64,000 nucleotides of DNA, taken from the NCBI GenBank assembly GCA_022560025.1, contig JAFISE010000135.1, positions 16,782 through 80,781 of the forward strand. Reading direction: 5' to 3'. The position numbers and the translations under genes are program-made. The DNA is from Stagonosporopsis chrysanthemi (taxonomy: Eukaryota > Ascomycota > Dothideomycetes > Pleosporales > Didymellaceae). How positions within the stretch are numbered: position 1 is the first letter of the stretch; every line of letters begins with the position of its first letter. Shown here piece by piece: positions 42,615-53,360 of the stretch. The notes below the pieces were generated by a model. It searched no databases. It had not been told where the DNA came from and saw only the letters and a list, made by a program, of their open reading frames with translations.

Positions 42615-45600
42615 TTACACATCGATAGTGCAAGTCCATACCCTACCAGTTCCAACGCCCATTGCCACTGTGGTGCCGCGCACAGACGAGCACGATGGCC
42701 GGTACTCTGAGGGTATCCAGAGCATGTTGTTGCTTGCGTGCTTGATCCACATGTTGTTTGAGCTGAGGCTCGTGCTGATATACTGAGGGGCCTCAGCTTC
42801 GGCGGCTGTTGCTTGGTCTGATGTCTGTGCAATGTCGATGACTATTGTGCCTATCTCAGTGTAGAGGCAAGAGCCAGTAGAGTTGAAGGACAAACTGTGG
42901 AGAGTCTTTCCAATGTCGAGGGTCTGTACACACTTGCCGCTGCTTGCATCCCACACCTTGATAGTGCTGTCGCTTGATGCTGACGCTAGCCGAGTCGAGT
43001 CGTGCGAGAAGACAACAGAGCTAACAGTACTGCTATGCCCTTCAAGCGTCTGCAGACACTCGCCGCTGCTTGCATCCCACACCTTGACAGTGTTGTCGCA
43101 TGATGCTGACGCTAGCCGAGTCGAGTCGTGCGAGAAGGCAACAGAGCTAACAGTACTGCTATGCCCTTCAAGCGTCTGCAGACACTCGCCGCTGCTTGCA
43201 TCCCACACCTTGACAGTGTCATCGCTTGATGCTGACGCTAGCCGAGTCGAGTCGTGCGAGAAGACAACAGACCAAACATAACTGCTATGCCCTTCAAGCG
43301 TCTGCAGACACTCGCCGCTGCTTGCATCCCACACCTTGATAGTGCTGTCGCTTGATGCTGACGCTAGCCGAGTCGAGTCGTGCGAGAAGACAACAGACCT
43401 AACATTATCGCTATGCCCTTCAAGCGTCTGCAGACACTTGCCGCTGCTTGCATCCCACAGCTTAACAGTGTTGTCGCGTGATGCTGACGCTAGCCGAGTC
43501 GAGTCGTGCGAGAAGACAACAGACCAAACATAACTGCTATGCCCTTCAAGCGTCTGCAGACACTCGCCGCTGCTTGCATCCCACACCTTGACAGTGCTGT
43601 CGCTTGATGCTGACGCTAGCCGAGTCAAGTCGTGCGAGAAGACAACAGAGCTAACAGTACTGCTATGCCCTTCAAGCGTCTGCAGACACTTGCCGCTGCT
43701 TGCATCCCACACCTTGATAGTGCTGTCGCTTGATGCTGACGCTAGCCGAGTCGAGTCGTGCGAGAAGGCAACAGAGCTAACAGTACTGCTATGCCCTTCA
43801 AGCGTCTGCAGACACTTGCCGCTGCTTGCATCCCACAGCTTAACAGTGTTGTCGTCTGATGCTGACGCTAGCCGAGTCGAGTTGTGCGAGAAGGCAACAG
43901 AGTTTACTAAACTGCTATGCCCTTCAAGCGTCTGCAAGCACGCGCTCCAGCTTCTACTCATCGCGGGCTTTACAGTGATGCTTTTTGGCTCGTCATGCCG
44001 GAACAACTGTCTGATCGCGCTCTCAGTCGGACTGAACAATAATGCGGAAAAGTATGTCTGGAAAGGGTACCTTTCAATTGGCCCTTTGTGGTACATAATA
44101 AACCGGCGAGCGTCTTGGAGAAGCTTATTTAGCCTGCCCCCACCTTCTATCTCCTGGCTGTGTCAGCGTCAATGCTAAGTGCAACAGATAGACGTAGCGT
44201 CTATGCAACTCATACCTGGACTAGCAACCACAGCTTTGTTATTGAGGTCACACCTTTTGCCATGCTCTTGCACAGACTCAGCGCTTCAAGCCAGTACAGA
44301 TACTTCTTCTCTACAAACTCGCAGACATCAGCTATAACCTGCGCATCTTTGGCACTGTTCGCCCCAGACTGTGACCTTGAATTGCACAAGTGATCGATCC
44401 AGTAGGTGCACTGGTAGCGTGACGCTGCCAGGGGGTCTGGGGAGGGCGGTTCAATGTCATCGATAGAAAGGCCTGGTGCTTCTAGGCCGTACATATCCCG
44501 TCGCAGCGTCTTTGATAAGACCGCGAGCGACCTTAAGAACATCGCTTGGTGAGCAGCTTCAACGCCATCTGGGAAGACATCGTTAGACGCTTTCTCAAGA
44601 AGAAAGTCCTTTGCAGACTGGTGCACGAAGTAGACCGTCTGTTGTCGTATGGTGAGAAACGAACCACAGAGACCGATGATCTCCCGTACATCCGCTTCAG
44701 TAAAATCCTCAAGCAGCTTAGTGAGACTGACTAGCTCTGCTAGCGTGATTGGCCGATATGCAAGCGCGACTGAAGCCAGCACCTGCTTGCAACGCTGAGC
44801 ATTCTTTGAAACGCTAACCTGCTGCAGCATCCGCCTGTACAAGGCGTCTAGGCCTGGTGGGAAAGACTTCAGCTTCTCTGAGGCATCCCACCTATCTGTC
44901 ACTCTGAGTTCCTGATACACTAACGCTACCCAAAGGAAGGTGTTGTTGGCGTTTGTTGTTAGATATTCGAACACTGCATCCTGGGTTTTCTTGTCGTACT
45001 TCTTCTCCTGCGCTAGTTGCGAAACCTTGTGTTGGATGAAGACGCTGACGGCTGCTGATACAGACTTTGCATTGAGCTCAAGACTCAGCGGTATTTTCTG
45101 CTTAGCCCGTCCAAGCTGAGCTTCGATCTCTGGCCAGTTGCGGCTTGAGACGATCCACTTGACGCGTGAAGACGCAGACGACTGCTGTGCAACAAAGTCC
45201 AGCAGCTTCGGCATGTCGGTGACGCACTCATCCAAGGCGTCGATAACCAAGAAAGTAGTATCCAGATCTGGGTCTTGCAGTACGTTTGTAAAGATCTCAG
45301 CCAAGGCAACCCATGCGTTTGCATCCTCAAACAAGCGCTTGCCTGCATAATCGTACTTTTTGCGGACGTGTGACGCAAGCGACGGCTGCTGGCTGACAAG
45401 CATGTGCAGCAGCCCTCGCAGCACAGCTGTGGCGCTGTTGTTGCTCGGGATGGTGGCCTGGCAGAAGAAGTAGGTCACAGACGCAGTGTTGGCGGCTGCT
45501 TTCTGCAGCTCGTCAATAATGCCGCAAAGGAGCATGGTCTTGCCTTTGCCAGGGTCGGCCCTCACCCACAGCAGCTGAGATTGCGCATCGTCGCGCCACC

Positions 45601-46774
45601 CCTGAAACTTTGGATGGTCGAGCACCCAGCGATACGCGTCTTTGAGCAAACCACCCTTTGCCCCCTCAATACGCTTCTTGTCGTCGCGGGGGTCAGTCAG
45701 GTAGAGGTCTGTCATGCACCTCTTGTCCTCACTTGTCTCGTGCCTCCTCTCCTGCTGTCGTGTCTGCTCTCGAACAGCTGAGTCGATGCTATCTAGCTTA
45801 GTATTCTGCGACTTAGCCGTCTCAGCGATTGCACCAAGCCAAGATCGAATCGCCGCCGTGTTGTACTGCATCGAGTCTTCCTTTACCGCCGTCTCTGCTG
45901 CTTGTATGCCGCTCAGCTCGCCTTCCCAGTTGTTGAGCTTGACCAGGTCACGCATTATTGTCACAAACCGGCCGCGGTGGTAGTAGCACACACTCTTCAA
46001 CTGGTATAGCAGCAGCTTCGCGTACAACTGGGTGACCGCCTCCTCGAGCTCGCCTCTCGGTTTCCTCAAGTGCGCTTCGGTTATGTTCTCGTCTAGCAGC
46101 AGGCTCGACAGGTTCCAGTACCAGTCCATCCTCGACACGACATAAGAGATGCCTTTGCGATTGGAGCTCGCTTCGGTGGATGGGTTCGTGAGGATCTGAA
46201 TTGCGCATAAGCAGTGTGCGGTCCTTGTTATAGCAGTAACACAGACCTCAAGCGCGAAGCAAACGCTCACCCAGGCAATAGCAGCCTCAGGCGATGCTTG
46301 CACTGCTTTGTCTACGATCTCCTTGACCGTCATAGCAGCCTGCAAGCCATCTCCTATCTTTTGCTTGAAGTTCGTGTCCGTTTCTGTCTTATGCAGGCCC
46401 AGCTCCACGAGTTGCTGCATCTGCGACCGCCTTTTAACCACATCCTGCGCGATGTCGTTCTGCAATGATACATCGACCGCAGGGTTCAGATGCGTCGCGG
46501 CGCCCGTAGAGCGTTCAGAGAGCCAGGTAGACAGGAGAACCTCATACGCGTGGACTGTACGTTGATCGCTTGTTCTAGCCTGATTATAAGCATTGTTCCA
46601 GAGTCGTTCGCGGAGAGTCTGTGGGATAACAGCTGTGGCGGTATCGGTAGTCGAAGCAGAGGAAGCTGTTGCGTGTGGTTTGAGAAGCGGCGGAGCAGCC
46701 TTGACGGGCGAGGTCGGGGACTTCGGCCTGTCTTTCCCGCCGAACTTCTCTTTGAACCGTTTCAAGAAAGGCAT
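42615..46774 (-). CDS. NACHT-WD40 NLR-like protein, eight near-identical WD repeats
   Basis: Exons 46774-44216 and 44153-42615 (62-nt intron, GTATGA donor, CCAG acceptor) encode 1365 residues. The N-terminus (MPFLKRFKEKFGGKDRPKSP, then a ~350-residue helical region) matches the NACHT-associated N-terminal domain of fungal NWD proteins. NACHT has Walker A ADPGKGKT (~residue 407) and Walker B FLVIDALDEC (~508). After the junction, ARRFIMYHKGPIE leads into eight 42-residue WD40 repeats (~925-1261), each CLQTLEGHS...WDASSG, then a degenerate blade and a closing WIPSEYRPSCSSV segment. This is the layout of fungal STAND receptors such as the HNWD family (HET-E/HET-D), though without a HET domain. 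Apparently intact. ATG 46825 is an alternative start. Likely role: non-self recognition (inferred from family). Confidence 0.9.
42930..43937 (-). repeat. 126-bp tandem repeats encoding WD40 blades
   Basis: Eight in-frame 126-bp units with very high identity. Variation is concentrated at a few codons: the three residues after EGHS (SLVN, STVS, SYVW, DNVR) and the pair around D-x-T (SDST, SDDT, CDNT, RDNT, DDNT). Confidence 0.95.
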
Positions 46775-47168
46775 TGTGGCCGACGAGTAGAAAACGAGCG
46801 CTGCAAGAATGACACAAGTGAGCACAGATTTGTCTGTTGAAAGAATTCCGAGAATCTGACATACGTGAATAACTCTCTGCTCGCTGCACGCACGCTATAT
46901 CTGCTCAATCTTGGGCAGCTGCAGAACAATGGATCAGAGATCGGTCGTATCACTTGCAGATATTAGATGACCCTATCAAGCTCCTTCAATGCCATGTACA
47001 AAGCTCAAACAAGAGAACCTTCTGTTAGCCGCCACCACTTCACCACTCGGAAGCGACCAGCCGCTGCGGTACGACCTTGGCGCGACACAGCGTGACAGCG
47101 CACAAGAAGATGAATCGATCACAATTGTAGCGCCTGGCTGGTGGGCCTTTCTACTGCATCTCGAGGCA
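46775..47168. other. Spacer between the transposase and NLR genes
   Basis: About 390 bp containing the NLR promoter and leader. No terminal repeat of the element was seen here. Confidence 0.5.
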
Positions 47169-48868
47169 TCAAGGCCAATCTGCTGCAACCATTCGCGCAA
47201 CTGGTGCCTTCCAGGGTTCTGACTCACGGCTGATCTGCGCCGTTCCGGCCGTCGCATCTGGCGCTTTGGCCTCTACCGGTAGTGCACCACTCTTGCGTTT
47301 GCGTCCGCGCTTTGCTTTGTTTGCGGCAGTTGCTGCCGTCGCAGCACGCTTCGCTTGTGCCTCTACGAGCTGTTCGTACTTCATCACCATCGCTGTGCCC
47401 AGCACCAACGATTTCGTCGATCGCCGCGCTCTGACTTCGCCGTTGATCTTTGATAAGAACCGGTTGTGGTCCTGCAGAAGAGACCGCTCGGCAATGGCTA
47501 TTCTCGTCGCTTTCGCCATCATTTGCGTATCCCTAAGTAGCTCGTGTTTGCTTGACTCTTCAAGCGTCTCGGCACGCTGCTTGATTCTGTCGAACAGCGA
47601 TCCTACATCTTCTACATTTACTGGCGTAATAGGCGTAACAGGTGTTGCAATCGTCTGCACAGCCTCGGCTTGTGGATTAGCTTCTACCGACCCGGCAAAT
47701 TCTGGAATTACCGGCTGTGCAGCAGGCTTCGGTATGCCTCTCAATACTCGATCAGGATTGAACGGAAACAGACCTGTAGCGGCCCACGCAGATGCAATGT
47801 TCCTCTGAGTGAAGGCTCGTGCTCTTGCAGGGCTGTAGAGAGAAGTGAAATGCTCCTTGCCGATCGCGTCTACGCCTCCTCGGCCCAGTCGGTCGACTTA
47901 TCGCGATAGGCCGCTTTCAGGGCAGCGAACACCGCGACGTCACAAGGCTGCAGTTTGTGTGACGTATGAGAAGGAAGGCGACACAAAATGATGTTGTTAG
48001 CGAGACAGAACTCAAGCACTTCCACCGTTTCATGACTTCCGAAACCATCACAGATTAGGACACGTGGTTTTCCGTTAGCTCTCTCTCTGGTCTGTGGATC
48101 AAAAACACGCGTGAGCCACTCCAAGCTGATCTTGGAGTTGTTGTATCCATTCTCAGAGTGTGCGTAATGCCAGCCGGGCGTCGGATACGTGGTCCAGTTG
48201 CTCCGATGCGTCGAAGCTGGCCAGATGATCAGCGGCAGCAAAACCCTGCCATCGGCACTAATGCATTCAATGGCTGTCACCATGGTTCGCTTGACGCCCG
48301 CGCCTCTATAGTCGCGCGGATCGTCTTTACCTACCAGAACCTTTACGCAGCTTTGCATGCTCAACATCACGCCAGTCTCATCCATGTTATAGACATTTTC
48401 TGGTACCACATCGGGGTCGTGAAGCACTTCCTGGATCACCTTGAACCAATGCTCCATCTTCTCGTACGTGTACTTCACATGACGGTTCCAGTCGATCGGC
48501 TTGACCGTCCTCGCTTTGATCTCTGGGTGCCGCCTTGCGAAGCATCGCGCCCACTTCTGGCCCGGCGGCTTGTTCGGCTTCTTCTCGGATGGCCGCTGGC
48601 GGGCGATGCTGAAGGCAATGGAGGGTAAGAACTTGATTCGCACAGGATGTCCGAGCTCAGATTTCATTAGCAGAAACTTGACAACAGCTGTCTCCTCGTC
48701 TGGGGTGAGATACTGCCGCCCTTGCGCGGCTTCTTGCTTGGACCTCCGTCCTCGAGATCGATGGTGAAGTGTAGAGAGTGGAACATTCTTTCGATCTGCT
48801 CGAGCGGCCCAAGTCCTAGACACTCCGGGCGAGAGAGGCTGCGCGAGCGCCAGACTGGCTGCATCCAT
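47169..48868 (-). pseudogene. pogo/Fot1-family DDE transposase with one frameshift
   Basis: ATG 48868 starts MDAASLALAQPLSPGVSRTW, with a helix-turn-helix (LSTLHHRSRGRRSKQEA) and CENP-B-type domain. The catalytic domain has YNMDETGV (first Asp), VLICDGFGSHETVEVL (second) and LQPCDVAVF (third). The frame breaks near 47900, where AAYRDK continues one frame over as VDRLGRGGVDAIGKEHF and on through TGLFPFNPDRVLRGIP to a stop at 47169; a single missing base (GATAAG for GATGAAG) would explain it. No internal stop codons otherwise, and no RIP-type decay, so inactivation is recent or the break is a sequence error. Intact length would be about 565 residues. The C-terminal 190 residues are a Lys/Arg-rich tail. 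Confidence 0.85.
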
Positions 48869-48961
48869 CTCAGCACGGGAGTGGGAGTGAAAGCGAACGA
48901 GGGCGCCGAGTTGGGACCTGAGGGAACTGGAGGTACATTCCAAAAATAGCCTTCACATTGC

Positions 48962-49470
48962 TCATGCGGCGAAGCTTCTGGAAGGCGCCACACCTCAAGC
49001 CAATCGAGCATAGCGTTAAATACAATACGCTCAGCCTTACTAGCTTCCTATTGATACATAATCACACTATGCCCTCTGCTGAAACACATAGCGCCAAGGA
49101 CGAGAGGTTGCAACACGGAGATAGTCTCGGACACCACATTTCCACCGCCTGATCGACTTCGCAACCTGGGGCAATGTGCGTCTAGGCTAGATCTACTAGC
49201 CTAGCATCTTAAATATGGAAAGGTGGCGATTGGCAGCGACAGAGCAGAGACAGAACACAAAGTAGCCTTTGAAGCTACGTGCGAAACAATTGCCGGCACA
49301 ACCACAACTGTTGTATTTTTCCTGCTGCACTATTAGATATGAAAGCAAAGTAGATAAAGAATAGGCTAACACTAATTGCAGATCTGCAGATGCGTATTGG
49401 GATGTATGAGGTGAGTGAATGGTGGGTCTATCTCGCTGAGGGGCGTTTCTCGCTTACGGGCGATGCACGT
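48962..49470 (-). repeat. Right inverted terminal repeat
   Basis: Reverse complement of the left arm over ~510 bp, diverged mainly by transitions. Its inner end is ~95 bp upstream of the transposase ATG. Confidence 0.75.
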
Positions 49471-49740
49471 TACCCCAGCCTTGTCGAATTTGCGTGCTCT
49501 CTAAATGATCCCCTGGGTATCGATATCGTTGAACGCTGGCGCCACCGCAAGAACGATGGTTTGAGAACTCTCTAGATAGCTGTCCACAAGATGCTCTACT
49601 GTCTGCGTGTCTACGCCGGTTTCAGACACCGCAATAAGACAGGCAAGATCCACTACTGTAAGATGGGGACCAGTGTTTCTGATGACCTCTAAACAGAGGA
49701 CATTAGCGCTAAACGCAAGACAGCTCATATCAAATTTGGC
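49471..49740 (-). pseudogene. Dynamin-like GTPase fragment truncated by the element
   Basis: The reverse frame reads HLTVVDLACLIAVSETGVDT then SYLESSQTIVLAVAPAFNDI and, after a TAG (expected Gln), RARKFDKAG, then meets the element at the TA. Compared with dynamins, DLPG is DLAC and Gln is a stop, so it was probably already decaying. It differs from the intact dynamin at 29342. Only about seven codons of the other side are found, at ~41752-41774; the remainder is missing. Confidence 0.65.
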
Positions 49741-51469
49741 TAGACTTCTACACCTGTCCTTTTAAGCTACCACAGCGGCAAGCAACACGCTCAAAGTCTT
49801 AGTCTTATCTTTACTGCTTCCTGTGCTATATTTTTTTAGTGAATGCAAGCAGATGTGGCTTTCAGCAACTTGTCAAAAGCTTAAGCCCAACCTTGAGCGT
49901 TTACAAACAGACAAAACTGCAATGCAATTTTGTAATTAAGACACTGTTTCTGCGTGTAATGTCAAGTTTTTTAGAGCACACAGCGCACAACAAAGTATGG
50001 TAGCGACAGCCAAACCTAGTCTTCTTGGTGTGCAACTCCTGTCTTTCTTTGCTCACAGCATTGTAAATCAATTGATTGAAAGCTTGGGGCCAGAGTCGAG
50101 TCGTGGCTGCAGCATCAGCAGTTTCGCCAGCCCGGGCGGGGAAGCTCGCGATGAGATGTGAGCACTAAGTGCGTATCCAGAGGGTCAGGCGCCTGTAATT
50201 CCACTGAATATTACTGCTGTGTAACCACGCTCACGAAAAAGCCGATAAAAAATAATTGATAACTTTCTCCAAGAAGCCATGCGACACGGTGACACGCACA
50301 GTCCACCACACTGGAAATAGCCGTGGATGTCAAACTTTTGCAGAAAGCGAGTACAATGGTCAGCCAAGGCCAATTCTGTCTTATGATCTCCCGGTGACGA
50401 TTGGGAGCACCTGCCCGATTCAGAGAAGTGTGACCGGATGGACGGGTTCTAGTGTAATTACACGAGAGATAAGTGCTAAAATTTAGCGTAGAGGGAAGTA
50501 AAAGAGTACAAGTAGAGGTGGATGCCTGGCTAGAGAGAGGTACTTCCCTTTTAAAACTAAAACTACATTATTAGGAAAGGAATAGCAGCCTACTTGGCAA
50601 AAGCAGTAATTGCTATGTCTGCGCGCGTACTGCGCCTGTTCGCATACAGTACTACAGTGTCTGTGCGCGCAATGTAAGATTTCTAACGCGCGCTTGAGGC
50701 CGCCTACTTCGAGCGCCACGTTATTGGCTATGTATCTGAGCAACTGCTGCACGCTGATGGCTTTCGCGTCGCCTTTGTGGCCATGATCGTAATTCTGACA
50801 AGTGCCTGGCCATGTGTGGAGGCAGCATCAACAGGTGGGCAGAGCTCGTCGAGCGCGAAGTTGTCTCCTTGAAGCAGTACCAACAACACCTGGCTAACAT
50901 GTGACGCGATAACATTGTGTTACCGATCTAACAGCGCTTAAAGAGCATGTACCAATAAACCTATGGCATGGTTGGAGCAGGTAGAGTGCAGAAACAGGGC
51001 GTTTGCAGCCATGTAGCACCTAAGGACAGAAATTTTGAGCTTCTAAATGTTATTTTACCTATTCAAAACTAGCATCTGCTAGGTGGGCAGCGTTTTGTAG
51101 CCACTGTTATGTGTTAAAACAAGCCTGTTAGCCGGTATGCCTTTGCTACTGCCTGTTGATACGTCTTGTACTATCTGTGCATCTCATTTCGTCCTTGCAA
51201 TGACACACTAGTGTGTTTGACGGCGTTTCCTGTAGCGAGTCCAACTTAAGTGCAGGTCTTCTAAGTATGACATCCTGTTTTCATAATCTTTCCTAGCCTC
51301 TAGGTTGTTGAACCTCTTAGGATAGTAGCATTTACACTGGCGTCGTGTGAATGAGGTATTTTTTGAACTTAATTGCTTAGGTATGGGATGGTGCTGTAAA
51401 GAAGAGTTTAAGTTGCTTGCTAAGATAAAGTTAGGGTATCAGTTATAATTGAATCAATGTTTGTCCTAC
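49741..51469. other. Gene-poor, repeat-like stretch
   Basis: No intact gene. A GCGCGC-flanked stretch near 50640-50700 and short frames around 50483-50915 look like old repeat debris, but no element could be named. AT content rises between 51000 and 51450. Confidence 0.35.
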
Positions 51470-53113
51470 TCCCCTCTTTTACCGCTAGGGCTGAGTCTTT
51501 TCTATTCACTAATCTCACCTGTGTTTTCCTTCCCAACAGCTGGCTGGTCTACAATTCTGTTACTTTCGCACTCCGGCAGCTTCGTGCTATTCCTTGGCCT
51601 CACCTCCTACTATGTTTAGCACTCATTGGACCAGGCTGGCTAACTAGCCTCGCCACAACGCTGGCCTGGAACGTCCCCCCTCCCTATTTCATGATTTTGG
51701 CCAGGGTTCGCACCAACTCCTCTACATTGCTTGCGCGAGTCATTCGCTATGATTTTAGCGCCTCTATATGGAATGCCCCTTTATGTTCGAAGTGGATCCA
51801 CAACTTGTGCGCAGGGCCCTCTGTAACAACAGAGAAGCACAGCAGCGGGGAAGTAGGGTGTAAATTGGTAGTCTTGTTGAGGTCTTTCAAGATACGTAGC
51901 ATGCAAGCTCTACTGATGGCGGCCTAGTTTTGCGCACTGACGAGGTTGCCATTAACGCTTAGACCCTTTGTTTCCACAATTAGGAAGGGGAATCGCATGC
52001 CCATGAAGGCGGCGTGCGGGTCGCTTAGGACTGTGCCGCTCTGTTGATGATGGACAAGGCGGCGCTGATGGAGTAGGCTGAAATTGGTCTCTTCGAGGCT
52101 GACGGTGATGTCGGGTTTAGGAGTGGATATGTGGAAGGGGTTGGAGACGTTGAGGCTGGTGTTTGTGGTGATGGATTGTGAATAGGTGGAAGAGTATGTC
52201 GACAGGGGTAAGGAGAGAATGTCACCGAGAAAGGATGTGTTGGGTCCCACAGCGGTGACGGCAGCTGCGGCCGGGGAATTGAAGTCAACCAGGGCGGAGA
52301 CAATTGGTGTCGGAGCGGCTGAGGGGTCGTGTAAGCCGCTGAGGGGTCGTGTAAGCCGCTGTTGCCCTCCTCGCCAGCTTCCTGCAGACCGTCGAGGGAA
52401 GGGGCCGCAGGCTTTAGGTCGGGGATCCAAGCCTTCTCTGACATATTCAAGCACAAGGTGCCTGGAGCGAGCAGGGCGAGATTGCGCATGAGGGAGAAAA
52501 TGCTGCCCTTCCAATTGCCCTCGAGCGAACACTCACGCGCATTAAGTCGCGACTCAGCCTTGTATGTAGCCGCCAGCGCTGCGAGGCGTGCTTGTATCTC
52601 CAGTTGTGTGTTGGCTTGTGTGTGTGGCTGTGCTAGCTCAGCCAACGACTGCAGCCCGAAAATGCGGCGCGCCTCGCCGTCAATCGCAGGCGGAAGATGG
52701 TCGAGGTGGTCGACATAAACGCTGGCGTAGCGCATGTTGCCACGCCGGTACGACTGCGGTGTGGGCTTCTTGCTGGGGCTGGGCGTGCGCGAAGTGTGCG
52801 TGCGCGCACGTACAGAGCGTCTGGCGGCGCGGCGTTGGTCGTCACTGGAGTTTTGCGTTGCTGCGCTGCGCGGGGTGGGCGGTGCTGCCATTGTCTCTAT
52901 TGCTGGCGACGGCTCAGGGCTCGCATCGCAGCTGTCCAGCCACTGCAGAATCCCCTTGTCTTGTGCAGCAGCGGTCGAGGGCGGAGTGATCTTCTCTTGA
53001 GCGAGCCAGAGATAGTTACAATCTGCTGCTCCTGCAAATTCTTGCTTGGCTCTAATTTGACTCAACAGGACTGTGCACGCAACGTACGTACCCGAACACC
53101 CCATTAGCTTCAA
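51470..53113 (-). pseudogene. PD-(D/E)XK nuclease-like protein, broken
   Basis: The N-terminal part is read in one frame (ILQWLDSCDASPEPSP; basic RRAARRSVRARTHTSRTPSP; NMRYASVYVDHLDHLPPAI) up to ~52360, and the C-terminal part in another (SNPFHISTPKPDITVSLEET; RFPFLIVETKGLS). The segments PDITV and V-E-T-K supply the Asp and Glu-x-Lys of a PD-(D/E)XK core, in the style of a fungal-specific nuclease-like family. The shift coincides with an exact 20-bp tandem duplication. The second frame stops at 51924 (TAG for Gln in SAQN|AAIS), with two further TAG stops (former Trp) downstream and coding-like sequence to ~51470. Non-functional as it stands; divergent from the NLR, 247 bp away. Confidence 0.7.
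52321..52360. repeat. Exact 20-bp tandem duplication
   Basis: GAGGGGTCGTGTAAGCCGCT occurs twice, head to tail, with no mismatch. It shifts the reading frame of the overlapping pseudogene by two bases. Confidence 0.95.
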
Positions 53114-53360
53114 AGCGCCCTCGGCCCCACACGCACCAGCGCCTACGGCTGGAGCGATTATACCTGATGTCTCTCATTATTGGCCCCCGGAGTGTATTGT
53201 CCGCGCTGTGCTGACAGACAGGCAGCCGAGCGCTTACGCGACGACAAGGCTGGGTGCTGAAAGGTCACAAGGCTGAGGGGCTGACAGCTCACATCCTTCT
53301 TGCGCAGCAATGACTCTTTGCTCTCTACCTCCATACCTCTTCCTCTTGTGATGACACCAG

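Larger units (their letters stand above)
41776..49470 (-). mobile_element. 7.7-kb TA-flanked DNA transposon carrying an NLR gene
   Basis: Long inverted ends (41776-42296 and 48962-49470) enclose two genes on the same strand: a pogo-type DDE transposase near the right end and a NACHT-WD40 gene near the left. Both outer borders are TA (41774-41775 and 49471-49472), the target duplication of Tc1/mariner/pogo elements. Removing the element with one TA joins GCT-GGG-G|TA-CGC-ACT-GTT, which continues the dynamin-like frame of the right flank (FDKAG) into VRTVSII. A nested pair of elements is an alternative, but no terminal sequence of this type was seen between the transposase and the NLR. The NLR as cargo is an inference from this structure. 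Confidence 0.65.

Noticed and set aside
42883..44178. Plus-strand frames rich in LLASHTLTVLS and SRVESCEK
   Set aside because: Antisense shadows of the WD40 repeats.
46775..46825. Use of the upstream ATG giving a hydrophobic signal-like N-terminus to the NLR
   Set aside because: The preceding 17 residues do not fit the family and contain an acceptor-like TTCTTGCAG; the ATG at 46774 gives the expected MPFLKRF start.
41776..49470. A Starship-type element
   Set aside because: No tyrosine recombinase (DUF3435) gene is seen; the encoded enzyme is a DDE transposase with TA borders and inverted ends.
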